Assembly: GCA_002423465.1 (NCBI GenBank)
Contig: DIWG01000053.1
Location: forward strand, 55,061-76,577
DNA from: Syntrophaceae bacterium UBA6112
Lineage (GTDB): Bacteria; Desulfobacterota; Syntrophia; Syntrophales; UBA5619
Direction: 5' to 3'
Length of the DNA stretch: 21,517 bases
Part shown: positions 1 to 8,154 of the stretch, piece after piece
Numbering within the stretch: the first letter of the stretch is position 1
How the letters are laid out: the number at the start of each line of letters is the position of its first letter
Notes under the pieces: model-generated
Database searches by the model: none
What the model saw: only the letters and a program-made list of their open reading frames with translations
What the model was told of the DNA's origin: nothing
Position numbers and translations under genes: made by a program

Positions 1-25
1 ACGCTAAAATTCAAGACCTGACCCC
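1..25. repeat. One arm of a REP-like GGGGTCAGGTCTT palindromic repeat
   Basis: These 25 bases match the right arm of the palindrome at 8155-8218 at 23 of 25 positions; the differences are at positions 9 and 12. The conserved end reads GACCTGACCCC. The rest of the element, if present, lies left of the window. The copy sits 30 bp upstream of the VOC gene. Whether this is a full palindrome or a single arm cannot be seen from here. Confidence 0.7.
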
Positions 26-54
26 GGAATCACAAAGAAAGAAGGGGGAAAATC

Positions 55-426
55 ATGAAATTCCGTTTTGCTCACAACAACTTCAATGTTCTCGACCTGG
101 AGAAGAGCGTCCGCTTCTATCAGGAGGCCCTTCAGCTCAAAGAAGTGCGGAAGAAGGAGGCCGCCGACGGCAGCTTCATCCTCGTCTTCCTCGGCGACGG
201 TGAAACCGGCCATCAACTGGAGCTGACCTGGCTCCGGGACCGGAAAGAGCCCTACAACCTCGGAGACAACGAATTCCACCTGGCGCTTGTCGTGGACGAT
301 TTCGCCGCCGCCCATGCGCTGCACGAGAAGATGGGCTGCATCTGTTACGAAAACAAGGCGATGGGGATCTATTTTATCCACGATCCGGATGATTACTGGA
401 TTGAGATCGTCCCTGTCCGGCGGTAG
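55..426 (+). CDS. VOC family protein, glyoxalase I-like (lactoylglutathione lyase fold)
   Basis: The product has 123 residues, close to the size of bacterial glyoxalase I (about 135). The fold signature is clear: an N-terminal FAHNNFNVLDLEKSVRFY strand and helix, a central HQLELTW strand and a C-terminal DPDDYWIEIV. All four metal-ligand positions of the glyoxalase I pattern are present: His7, Glu56, His75 and Glu117. In that family these residues hold Ni or Zn and the enzyme converts the methylglyoxal-glutathione hemithioacetal to lactoylglutathione. The real substrate here is not proven, because many VOC proteins share the ligands. A strong AAGGGGG ribosome site lies 8 bp before the ATG. 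The stop is 8 bp before the next gene, so the two are probably co-transcribed. It is a soluble cytoplasmic protein with no signal peptide. Confidence 0.85.
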   Translation: MKFRFAHNNFNVLDLEKSVRFYQEALQLKEVRKKEAADGSFILVFLGDGETGHQLELTWLRDRKEPYNLGDNEFHLALVVDDFAAAHALHEKMGCICYENKAMGIYFIHDPDDYWIEIVPVRR

Positions 427-434
427 CGCGCCTC

Positions 435-2132
435 ATGAAGATCATCTACGCGGCCGACATTCACGGCGCCTTCGAGAAGGCCAAAACTCTCCTCTACGAG
501 ACGGTTGCCGACGCTTACATCATCTCGGGCGACCTGATCGATATCCCTTTCTACAGCATGGAGACGGCCATCCGCTATCACGACATCCAGACCTATTTTC
601 ACGGGTTGCGCGGACGCATGGGGAAAACGGATCAGGTGATCGAGGATTTCGTCGACGAACTCCTCGACGTTCCGGACATCCCGGAGGATATGCAGCGAAA
701 GGGGACGATTTATCAGGAGTACACGATCCGCGCGCGGCGGGTCATGCAACAGAAGTACAAGGTGCTCGAAAATATCATCTCCCTGAAACCGAACTCCCGG
801 GTCTTTTGCTTGCCGGGCAACTACGACATGGACCTCCGCTACACCTCCCTCCATGAGCAGGATCTCCACCTCCACTGGTATCAGCTCGATGATCTCCGGA
901 TCGCGGGCTATGGCGGGGCGGACGTCTGGACGGGCGGGATCCCCGAACGCTACATTGTCAAGTACCGGGCGGGAATCGGTGTGGACGATAAGCACAACGA
1001 GATGTACCGCTTTTTCAAGGCAGTCAAACCGGACATCATCGTGACCCACCAGCCCCCCTACGGCATCCATGACAGCGTCCCCTCGACAGGGCCCTCCGGC
1101 TCTCCGGGACTCCGTGCCTTCTGCGACAACAACCCTTTTTTGCTGCTGCTCTCGGGCCACATCCATGCGTCTTGGGGCTTTCAGTCTGTGGAAAACGCGA
1201 TTTATCTGAATCCGTCCAATTTCGGTGAGGTCACGGACATTACCGCGGAGGTTTACGAGGGAGGGTTTTTCTATACGCTTGAGATTGAGGAGCGGCAGGT
1301 TGTCAAGGTGATCTTCAAGAAGCTCGTCGAGCACCGGATCTACGACATCGCCGACTACTTCCTGCGGGACGGCCGGTGGGTGGAGCAGATCATCGACCAT
1401 GATCGCTATCAGGCCCTCCGGCGGCGGGAGAACTACGATGCCAAAACGCTGAAGTACTCTCACATTCCTGAAATTCAGCTATACAATGAGATCAAGGAGT
1501 TTTACCGGATGTTCCAGACCCATGAGACGGAGGAACGTTTGGATAGGCTCGAACAGGCGGCGCTTCTCATGGAAGAGAAGATCCGGGACGACATCGCGAT
1601 GGACGTGGTGGGTTCGGTGAATGTCGGCATGTCTGAAGAAAGCTCCGACATCGATATGATCCTCTATCTCCGCTGCGACTCCAGTTGCACCGAGGGTTTT
1701 GCCCAGTGCGAGCGCTACCGGCAGGCGGAGGCGATGATTCGGCAGATCCTCGGAAGCCGTTTCAAGGCGGAGATCCTGGACTGCATCGATCTCAACCGGG
1801 TGGAGAAGAGCATCCGGGAGAAGAATTACGAATGCGAGGTGACCCAGCGGTTTGTTGCCTACCGGTCGCTCTGCCGCCCGATCCACTACCGGGTCATCGC
1901 CCCGATCGAAGACCTCCTGAACGAGGATATGGCGTACCGCAAAGAGTTGGAAGGGAGCATCCGTTCCTATTTCAAGATTTTCGTGACCACCTCCCAGCAC
2001 GTCCGCTCTTTCCGCAAATATGAGTCGCGGCTGAGCGCCGTCGGGATCAAGCTTCCCGAGTCGATTCGGGGAAAGATCCAGCGCTATCTTCAGGGGGGCG
2101 AGGAAGAGCCGCCCACCGTCCCCGTCAAGTGA
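435..2132 (+). CDS. Metallophosphoesterase fused to a polymerase-beta-type nucleotidyltransferase domain
   Basis: The product has 565 residues in two recognisable domains. Residues 1-300 form a calcineurin-like phosphoesterase: D8xH10 (AADIH), GD33 (SGDLID), GN129YD, H205 (VTHQPP) and GH242IH244 supply the usual two-metal ligands. A helical linker follows at about 300-385. Residues 388-490 carry the nucleotidyltransferase signature VGS394 ... SSD405ID407MILYL, with E446 or D449 as a candidate third carboxylate. The ends of the protein look complete and no frameshift is seen. Each domain is a known superfamily; the combination suggests one chain that both makes and breaks a phosphodiester or nucleotidyl bond, but the substrate is unknown. 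It starts 8 bp after the VOC gene with no clear Shine-Dalgarno site, so translation is probably coupled. It converges on deoC with 23 bp between stops. No signal peptide or membrane segment is visible. Confidence 0.8.
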   Translation: MKIIYAADIHGAFEKAKTLLYETVADAYIISGDLIDIPFYSMETAIRYHDIQTYFHGLRGRMGKTDQVIEDFVDELLDVPDIPEDMQRKGTIYQEYTIRARRVMQQKYKVLENIISLKPNSRVFCLPGNYDMDLRYTSLHEQDLHLHWYQLDDLRIAGYGGADVWTGGIPERYIVKYRAGIGVDDKHNEMYRFFKAVKPDIIVTHQPPYGIHDSVPSTGPSGSPGLRAFCDNNPFLLLLSGHIHASWGFQSVENAIYLNPSNFGEVTDITAEVYEGGFFYTLEIEERQVVKVIFKKLVEHRIYDIADYFLRDGRWVEQIIDHDRYQALRRRENYDAKTLKYSHIPEIQLYNEIKEFYRMFQTHETEERLDRLEQAALLMEEKIRDDIAMDVVGSVNVGMSEESSDIDMILYLRCDSSCTEGFAQCERYRQAEAMIRQILGSRFKAEILDCIDLNRVEKSIREKNYECEVTQRFVAYRSLCRPIHYRVIAPIEDLLNEDMAYRKELEGSIRSYFKIFVTTSQHVRSFRKYESRLSAVGIKLPESIRGKIQRYLQGGEEEPPTVPVK

Positions 2133-2155
2133 GAATTCCGAAACGAAAATAACCC

Positions 2156-2821
2156 TTATTCCTCAAGCCCACCCACGATGGCCACGGAGGCGCTGGCGCC
2201 GATCCGGCTCGCCCCGGCCCCGATCATCGCCAGGGCGTCGGCGAGCGTCCGGATGCCGCCCGCGGCCTTGACGCCGATCCCCTCTCCCACGGTTTTTCGC
2301 ATCAACTGAAGATCGGCGACCGTGGCGCCGGCGCTCCCGTAACCGGTGGAGGTCTTCACAAAGGCCGCCCCGGCCTTCACGGCCAGCAGGCAGGCCCGGA
2401 CCTTCTCCTCCTCCGTGAGGTAGCAGGTCTCGATGATCACCTTGACGGGGCAGCCGGCGGCGGCCTGGACCACCTCGGCGATGTCCTCCGCCACCTCGGC
2501 GTTCCGACCCTCCTTCAGCGAGCCGACCCGCAGGACCATGTCCACCTCGCGCGCCCCCAGGCGGATCACCTCCGCCACCTCTGCGGCTTTTGCCGCCGAG
2601 GTATGGGTTCCGAAAGGGAAGCCGACGACGGAGCAGACGAGGGGTTTCTCGTTTTTGAGCAGGGCCGCGGCGTCGGCCACATGGACGGGATTTACGCAGA
2701 CCGCCTTGAAGCCGTATGCGATGGCCTCCGCGCAGAGCTTTTTCAACTCCTCCCGCGTGGACTGGGGTTTCAGCAGAGAATGATCAATCATTCCCGACAG
2801 TTGTTCCTTGGTGATCTTCAT
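2156..2821 (-). CDS. deoC: Deoxyribose-phosphate aldolase
   Basis: The product has 221 residues, the usual length for bacterial DeoC. It cleaves 2-deoxyribose-5-phosphate to acetaldehyde and glyceraldehyde-3-phosphate in deoxynucleoside catabolism. The TIM-barrel active site is intact: Asp94 in REVDMV, the Schiff-base Lys156 in FVKTSTGYG and Lys185 in VKAAGGIRT. The N-terminal IDHSLLKP and the VGFPFG strand are also typical. The reading frame is open upstream as far as 2998, but the start at 2821 is preferred because AAGGAGG lies just before this ATG and the protein then begins exactly where family members do. It follows the homocysteine methyltransferase/MTHFR gene on the same strand after a 112-bp gap. 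It may be the last gene of that operon or have its own promoter; no convincing terminator or promoter was seen in the gap. Confidence 0.95.
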   Translation of the reverse strand: MKITKEQLSGMIDHSLLKPQSTREELKKLCAEAIAYGFKAVCVNPVHVADAAALLKNEKPLVCSVVGFPFGTHTSAAKAAEVAEVIRLGAREVDMVLRVGSLKEGRNAEVAEDIAEVVQAAAGCPVKVIIETCYLTEEEKVRACLLAVKAGAAFVKTSTGYGSAGATVADLQLMRKTVGEGIGVKAAGGIRTLADALAMIGAGASRIGASASVAIVGGLEE

Positions 2822-2933
2822 ATCAGCCTCCTTCAGGTCAACGGCAACGTCATATCTCCGTTGTAAAATTTTGGAGAGCGGACGGAGCGGCGTTACGGAA
2901 CCTCCTCTTTTCCCGCTGCAAACACCTCCCTTT

Positions 2934-4799
2934 TCATATCCGGTTGCCGGTCTCTCTGCGCGAGCGCACATGGCTAACGATGCGGGTCGTGTCCTCATGG
3001 GAGGATCTGCCGAAGGGCATGATCAGATAGATCCCCCGGGCCTCGGCGGCCATGGTATCCGCCAGCCTCAGCGCAAGCTCCAGACCGGCCTGTCTCTGGT
3101 CCTCAGCCGAGTGGAAGCGCGCAAAAGCGGCCACGACGTTCTCCGGAACCCGGATTCCCGGGATGCGGCCGCTGGCGAAGAACTCGGCGTTGCGGAGGCT
3201 CGTCAGCGGCAATAGCCCCGGGAAGAGACGAACGCCCAGGGGGCCGGTCTCGTCCTGGAGCTGCCGGAACGCCTCCGTCGAGAAGACCGGCTGGGAAAAG
3301 ATGAACTCGGCGCCGGCCTCGATCTTCTTCTTTAGCCAGGCGATCTGTGCCGGGGCGGGCCAGCCGATCGTGGCGCCCGCGCAGAAATCGGGCGGGTCGG
3401 CGATCCGGTCGCCGTTGATCAGTTCCCCTTCCCGCAGCTTCCGGATGAGGCGCAAAAGCTCAACGGAGCTCTTGAGATCCGTGACGCGCTGGGCCAGGGA
3501 CCCCAGGGGACCCATGGACGGCGGATCGCCGGTCACCGCCAGAATCCCCCGCAGGCCGAGATCCCAGCAGCCCAGAAGGCCCGAGTGGAGCTGGAGCAGA
3601 TTGGACTGCGTCACCGCCTTGTGGCAAAGCGACGGCACTTTGAGAACGTCCTGGAGACGCGCGGCGGTGATCGTGGCGTCCCGGCCGACCGTCGCCCCGG
3701 GGTTGTCCGGAACGTCGAAAAGATCCGCCCCCGCAAGGGCGATCTCTCCCGCATTCCGGCAGAGGTCACTTAGGCTGCTGTTCCGGTCGGCGCGGATCTC
3801 CACGCTGATCAGGAACCGTTCGGCCAGGATCAGCTCCCGAATGGGGTTGGGCGCCGCGAGGCGCTCCGGGCGTGTCTCCACGGCTGCGGCCGTCTGGACC
3901 TCAATCCGGGTGGATGGACCTACAAGCCGCCCCTCGAGCAGGGGCGTGATTGCCCGGATGTGGTCCGGGGTCGTCCCGCAACAACCGCCGATCACCGAGA
4001 CGCCCAGCGAGGCCAGGCGCTCCGCGATCCCGGCAAAATCCTCCGGGGTGAACTCATAGCGGACCAGCCCCCGTTCGATTGAGGGGTTGCCGGCATTGGC
4101 CGAGGCAGTCACCGGCAGCCGCGTTCGGGAAAGAAGGTAGGCGGCCACGTCCACGATGTCGTCGGGATGCTGGCAGTTGGCCCCCACGGCCGCCGTCCCC
4201 ATTGCCTCGGCTTCGGCCAGCAGAACGTCGATCGTTGTCCAGCGGTTCCGGCCGCGCCCGGTGTGGCCTACCTGAAAGATGACGGGAAGCCCCGTGGCCG
4301 TCGCAACCTTCAGGGCCGACCGTGCCTCCCGGGGATCGATGAAGGTCTCGAGGACGATCGCATCCGCCCCGGCGAGGGCGCCGCACTGTTCGGTATAGAT
4401 CTTCTCAAGCTGCTCCCCGGCGTAATCCTCGTGCCGGAGGCCCAGGGAGAGGGGACCGACGGAGGCCCAGACGAGGCAGGCATCTCCCGCCGCCCCGCGG
4501 GCAAGCGCGACACCCGCTTCGTTGATATCGCGGCAGAGGGAAGCCGCCCCGCATTCCGCAAGCATCAGAGGGTTTGCGGCAAAGGTGTTCGTCACGAGAA
4601 CCCGCGATCCTGCCTCGCGGTAAGCCCTGTGGAGGGCAAGGACGGCTTCCGGCCGCCGCAGGTTCAGGAGCTCGACCGGTTCGCCGGAGAGTTCCTGTCC
4701 CCGGCGCAGGACGGTCCCCACTGCGCCGCTTCCGACGAAAATCCGGCTGCCCATCTGCGCCATCGTAACGCTTACCGCTTTTCTCAGGTCATCCATCAT
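2934..4799 (-). CDS. yitJ: Bifunctional homocysteine S-methyltransferase / methylenetetrahydrofolate reductase
   Basis: The product has 621 residues, close to Bacillus YitJ (about 610). Residues 15-290 are a homocysteine methyltransferase barrel with the zinc cysteines C209 (GANCQ) and C273-C274 (GGCCGTTPDH). Residues 320-610 are a MetF-type reductase barrel with E334 (ISVEI), TGDPP at 423-427 and SQPVF at 502-506. The fusion would reduce methylene-THF and pass the methyl group to homocysteine to make methionine. One oddity is that the usual DGAMGT loop reads GSGAVGT, so the expected Asp is Ser24. The start at 4799 overlaps the stop of the upstream secreted-protein gene as ATGA; a second ATG follows at once (4796). 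No Shine-Dalgarno site is visible, which fits coupled translation. The frame is open further upstream to 5030, but that stretch is antisense noise within the neighbouring gene. Confidence 0.9.
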   Translation of the reverse strand: MMDDLRKAVSVTMAQMGSRIFVGSGAVGTVLRRGQELSGEPVELLNLRRPEAVLALHRAYREAGSRVLVTNTFAANPLMLAECGAASLCRDINEAGVALARGAAGDACLVWASVGPLSLGLRHEDYAGEQLEKIYTEQCGALAGADAIVLETFIDPREARSALKVATATGLPVIFQVGHTGRGRNRWTTIDVLLAEAEAMGTAAVGANCQHPDDIVDVAAYLLSRTRLPVTASANAGNPSIERGLVRYEFTPEDFAGIAERLASLGVSVIGGCCGTTPDHIRAITPLLEGRLVGPSTRIEVQTAAAVETRPERLAAPNPIRELILAERFLISVEIRADRNSSLSDLCRNAGEIALAGADLFDVPDNPGATVGRDATITAARLQDVLKVPSLCHKAVTQSNLLQLHSGLLGCWDLGLRGILAVTGDPPSMGPLGSLAQRVTDLKSSVELLRLIRKLREGELINGDRIADPPDFCAGATIGWPAPAQIAWLKKKIEAGAEFIFSQPVFSTEAFRQLQDETGPLGVRLFPGLLPLTSLRNAEFFASGRIPGIRVPENVVAAFARFHSAEDQRQAGLELALRLADTMAAEARGIYLIMPFGRSSHEDTTRIVSHVRSRRETGNRI

Positions 4800-5293
4800 T
4801 TTATCCGCGAGGGAGCCCGGGCAAGGTAGGCCTCCAACTCCGCCTCCGTCAGCAGCTCCGGTGCCGTGTCCGGTACGCCGTGGTAGAAGATCGTCAGCGC
4901 CGCCTGTCCCTTTTCCAGGGATTCTCGGTCCGTGTAAAAATGGAGCCACCGCTCCGTTTTGTCCCGAAAATCGGTCCGGACGACTTTCAGCGTCTGGATC
5001 GCTCCAAGGGGCTCGCCTTTCATGATCCATGCCCTCTCCTTCGAGAAGGGATCGACCGCTTCGACGCGGTAGAATTGGAGCCCCGGCGCCGCGGCCTTAT
5101 CATGGAGGATCCGGACGTGAACCAAGGAGGTTTCCTCGGAGGCGCCCTTCAGGATGGCCCAGAGGACGGTGATCCCCTCCGCCCGGAAGGAGGAGTCCGC
5201 CCCGTGGATCTCGGTCGCGGCAAGGGCCGGCCTTCCAGCAATCAGGAGAATGATCAGAACCAGACCCACCATTGTCCCTGCAACTTTGCCCAT
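4796..5293 (-). CDS. Small secreted protein of unknown family
   Basis: The product has 165 residues from the chosen start. Residues 1-25 are a classical signal peptide: MGKVAG, then the hydrophobic core TMVGLVLIILLIAG, then a PALA cleavage site. The mature part of about 140 residues is predicted soluble and strand-rich, with blocks such as SLVHVRILHD, FYRVEAVDPFSKERAW and RWLHFYTD, and a helical tail at 140-165. It has no cysteines in the mature part and no lipobox. I do not recognise the family. The start at 5293 is chosen because GGGAGGGG lies 5 bp upstream and gives a clean signal peptide. An alternative ATG at 5311 overlaps the ATPase stop. The gene is wedged between a transport ATPase and the methionine/folate gene, and overlaps the latter by ATGA, so an envelope role linked to the transporter is possible but unproven. 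Confidence 0.75.
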   Translation of the reverse strand: MGKVAGTMVGLVLIILLIAGRPALAATEIHGADSSFRAEGITVLWAILKGASEETSLVHVRILHDKAAAPGLQFYRVEAVDPFSKERAWIMKGEPLGAIQTLKVVRTDFRDKTERWLHFYTDRESLEKGQAALTIFYHGVPDTAPELLTEAELEAYLARAPSRIK

Positions 5294-5307
5294 AACGTCC
5301 CCTCCCA

Positions 5308-6402
5308 TCATTCCTCCTCTCCCTTCAGGATGTGGATGATGCCGCTTTCGATGCCGACTCCGACCGTCTCGCCGACGGCGAAGGTCCCGTGGCGGAGCGG
5401 GTCGTAGGCGGTCGCGGAGAGACGGCCGCCGTCCATTTCCAGCAGATAGTCCGCCTTCTCGCCAAGAAAGGTCCGCTCGACCACGATGCCCCGGAGGAGA
5501 TCGCCGCCCGTCTCCCGGGTCAGCGTCACCGCCTCGGGCCGGATGAAGACCTGGATCATCCGCCCGGCGGCGAGGCCGTCCGGCGGTGCCGTGAGCCGGA
5601 AATCCCGCCCGAAAAGGGAAAGGGTGACCGTTCCGTCGGCAACGGTGAGGACTTTGGCCGGCAGTGCGTTGATCCGGCCGATAAACTGGGCCACAAAAGC
5701 GTCCTCCGGCCGCAGGTAGAGTTCCTCCGCCGTCCCGATCTGGACGATCCGTCCTTCGTTCATTACGGCGATGTGGTCGGAAATCGCCATCGCCTCCTCC
5801 TGGTCGTGGGTGACGTAGACCGCCGTGATTGCCAGGGCTTTCTGGAGGCGGCGGATCTCGCCGCGCATGTAGACGCGGAGCTTGGCGTCGAGGTTGGAGA
5901 GGGGCTCGTCGAACAGGAGCACCCGGGGCTCGATAACGACGGCCCGCGCGAGGGCGACCCGCTGCTGCTCCCCGCCGGAGAGCTGATGGGGAAACTGCCG
6001 TTCGTAGGCGGTCAGGCCGACCAGTTCGAGAACCTTGGCCACCTCCCGGTCGATATCCGCGCTGTTTTTTCCCTGGACCTTGAGGCCGTAGGCAACATTC
6101 TCGAAGACGCTGAGGTGCGGAAAAAGGGCGTAATTCTGGAAGACGAACCCGATGTTGCGCCGGTTCGCCATCAGATCGGTGACATCCTCCTCCCCGATGA
6201 AGATGCGCCCCCGGTCAGGACGTTCGAAGCCGGCGATCATCCGCAGCGTCGTCGTCTTCCCGCAGCCCGAAGGACCCAGCAGCGTGAGAAACTCCCCGGG
6301 TTCCACCTCCAGACTGACGTTCTTCACTGCCGTGACCTCCCCCTTGATCCGGTGGAGAAAGGTCTTGTGGATCTGTTCGAGACGGATGCGGACCGCTTCC
6401 AT
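5308..6402 (-). CDS. ABC transporter ATP-binding protein, Fe(III)/spermidine/phosphonate type (FbpC/PotA-like)
   Basis: The product has 364 residues. It contains Walker A GPSGCGKT (43-50), Q-loop Gln89 in VFQNYALFPH, the signature LSGGEQQ (141-147), Walker B VLLFDE (161-166), D-loop SNLD and switch His199 in VTHDQ. Residues about 285-360 form a TOBE domain (IRPEAV onward), typical of the CUT1/FbpC/PotA ATPase group. It powers import through the permease encoded 6 bp upstream. GGAGGGT, inside the end of the permease gene, is its ribosome site. The substrate cannot be read from the ATPase; the binding protein points to the ferric-iron/2-aminoethylphosphonate/sugar-phosphate cluster of importers. 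The stop overlaps a possible ATG of the next gene. It is a cytoplasmic membrane-associated component. Confidence 0.92.
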   Translation of the reverse strand: MEAVRIRLEQIHKTFLHRIKGEVTAVKNVSLEVEPGEFLTLLGPSGCGKTTTLRMIAGFERPDRGRIFIGEEDVTDLMANRRNIGFVFQNYALFPHLSVFENVAYGLKVQGKNSADIDREVAKVLELVGLTAYERQFPHQLSGGEQQRVALARAVVIEPRVLLFDEPLSNLDAKLRVYMRGEIRRLQKALAITAVYVTHDQEEAMAISDHIAVMNEGRIVQIGTAEELYLRPEDAFVAQFIGRINALPAKVLTVADGTVTLSLFGRDFRLTAPPDGLAAGRMIQVFIRPEAVTLTRETGGDLLRGIVVERTFLGEKADYLLEMDGGRLSATAYDPLRHGTFAVGETVGVGIESGIIHILKGEEE

Positions 6403-6408
6403 GAAGTG

Positions 6409-8121
6409 TTACCCTCCGAGAATATTGGCCATATCCGGCGCGCCGGGCTGCCGGAAGAGGCGGAGAAACAGGCTGATTGCCCCGATCACGATAAAGACGA
6501 TCAGAACGACGAGGATCGAAAAGGCCGCCGCCACCCCGAGTTCCAGTTCGGTCATCTTCTCGAGGATCCGGACGGTGATCAGCGTCCAGTTGATCGAGAT
6601 GAGGAAGATCGTCGCGCTGATCGCCGTCATCGACCGGATGAACACCACGCCCAGGCCCGCGAAGAAGGCGGGGAGGATCAGCGGCAGTGTGATCCGGCGG
6701 AAGGTCGTCCCGGAATTCGCGCCGAGACTGGAGGAGGCCTCCTCGATCGACGGGTCGATCTGCTGGAGGATCGCCACCGTTGTGCGGATCCCCGTCGGGC
6801 CGTAGCGGAAGACATAGCAGGCGATGATGATGGTCGCCGTGCCGGCGAGCATCAGCGGCGGGTCGTTGAAGACCAGCAGGTAGGCGATCCCGACAATTGT
6901 TCCCGGCAGGGAGTAGTTGATCATCGAGACGATCTCCATCGTCCGCCGGGAGACAAAGTCCTTCTTACAGACCACATATCCTACGACGACGCTGTAGATC
7001 CCGCCGAGCGGCATCCCGATCCCCGCGATAATGAGCGTGTCCCGGATGGCCTGGAGCCCCTCGGTGAAGACGACGTGGTAGTGTTTCCAGGTGATCGTGA
7101 AGTCGGCGCCGAAGGCCTTCACGATCGAGGCATAGAAGAGCAGCACATAAAAGTAGAGGATCGAGACCGAGATCAGCAGACAGACCGCCAGAAGCAGATG
7201 CCGCATCCAGGGCCGGACGCTTTTGATCTCCGTTTTGGCGCCCGCCTTTCCGGTGATCATCACGTAATACTTCCGGCTCACCCAGAACCGCTGGAGCAGA
7301 AAGACTGCGAAGGCCGGGACCAATAGGACGAAGGAGAGGACCGCCCCGCCCTTCAGGTCGAACATCCCCGTAATCTGGAGGTAGGCCTGGGTGGGAAGGA
7401 CGGGAAAACTGTTTCCCGCCAGAATCAACGGCGTCGCGAAATCGGCGAGCGACGCCGCGAACAGCAGCAGAAAGGCATTCGCGATCCCCGGTACGGCAAG
7501 CGGAAGCGTCACCGTCCGAAAAACCCGCCAGCGGGAGCTTCCCAGGCTGAAGGCCATGTCCTCCACCGTCGGATCGATCCCGGCGAGGATCGCCTTCAGC
7601 GTCAGATAGGCAATCGGGAAGAAGGTGATCGTCTCGGAGAAGAGCGTGCTGGGAAGGCCGTAGACGGAGACGCTCGTAAGCCCCAGAAGGTCGTAGGTGA
7701 TCAGCCCCCGGGGGCCGAAGGAGAAGATCATTGCGATTGCCGTTGTGAAGGGGGGCGAGATCAGCGGGAGGATGACTGCTGCGTCGAGGAAGAAAGCCCA
7801 TCCTTTGGACAGGTTCGTCCGGACGGCGGTGTAGGCGAAGAGGAAACCGAGGACTGTCCCGCAGAGGCCGACCAGCGTTCCCAGAAGGAGGCTGTTCCAG
7901 AGCGCCTGGCGCTGCATCGGATCGGCGAGGATACCCCAGACCCCTGCGAGAGAGAATTTCCCCTCGTCTGTAAAGGTCCGGATGAGGAGGCTCGCGAGCG
8001 GGTAGACGATGAAGAGGGCCAAGAGCGCCCAGAGGATGATCAGGATCGAAAGCAGCAGCGGATCCCGGAGCGTCTTTCGGAGACGGTCCGATGGGTTCAG
8101 CGCGGCAACGGCATCAGGCAT
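6409..8121 (-). CDS. ABC transporter permease, two fused membrane halves (FbpB/AfuB-like)
   Basis: The product has 570 residues with about 12 hydrophobic segments, forming two tandem binding-protein-dependent transport domains joined near residue 300. Each half carries its own EAA coupling loop: VEDMAFSLGSSRWRVFRTVT at 186-205, and IEEASSSLGANSGTTFRRIT at 459-478. This fused layout is normal for the FbpB/AfuB group, in which one chain replaces a permease dimer. It forms the inner-membrane channel for the binding protein encoded upstream and the ATPase encoded downstream (6-bp gap). The ATG at 8121 has only a distant GAGGGG about 11 bp upstream, so translation may be weaker than that of the binding protein. 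A perfect palindrome lies just upstream, between it and the binding-protein gene. Confidence 0.92.
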   Translation of the reverse strand: MPDAVAALNPSDRLRKTLRDPLLLSILIILWALLALFIVYPLASLLIRTFTDEGKFSLAGVWGILADPMQRQALWNSLLLGTLVGLCGTVLGFLFAYTAVRTNLSKGWAFFLDAAVILPLISPPFTTAIAMIFSFGPRGLITYDLLGLTSVSVYGLPSTLFSETITFFPIAYLTLKAILAGIDPTVEDMAFSLGSSRWRVFRTVTLPLAVPGIANAFLLLFAASLADFATPLILAGNSFPVLPTQAYLQITGMFDLKGGAVLSFVLLVPAFAVFLLQRFWVSRKYYVMITGKAGAKTEIKSVRPWMRHLLLAVCLLISVSILYFYVLLFYASIVKAFGADFTITWKHYHVVFTEGLQAIRDTLIIAGIGMPLGGIYSVVVGYVVCKKDFVSRRTMEIVSMINYSLPGTIVGIAYLLVFNDPPLMLAGTATIIIACYVFRYGPTGIRTTVAILQQIDPSIEEASSSLGANSGTTFRRITLPLILPAFFAGLGVVFIRSMTAISATIFLISINWTLITVRILEKMTELELGVAAAFSILVVLIVFIVIGAISLFLRLFRQPGAPDMANILGG

Positions 8122-8154
8122 GGATGATGATTCCCCTCATGAGAGCGGGCTGTT

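Noticed and set aside
393..1463. 356-codon open frame on - antisense to the phosphoesterase gene
   Set aside because: Valine/Asp/Arg-rich shadow with no ribosome site; the + strand has intact metal-ligand motifs.
2822..2998. 59-codon N-terminal extension of deoC
   Set aside because: AAGGAGG sits directly before the ATG at 2821 and the family N-terminus starts there; the extension overlaps the end of the upstream gene.
5332..7326. 664-codon open frame on + antisense to the ATPase and permease
   Set aside because: Its sequence is rich in Asp, Arg, Glu and Gly without motifs, and it mirrors two well-supported genes; GC-rich codon bias keeps the antisense frame open.
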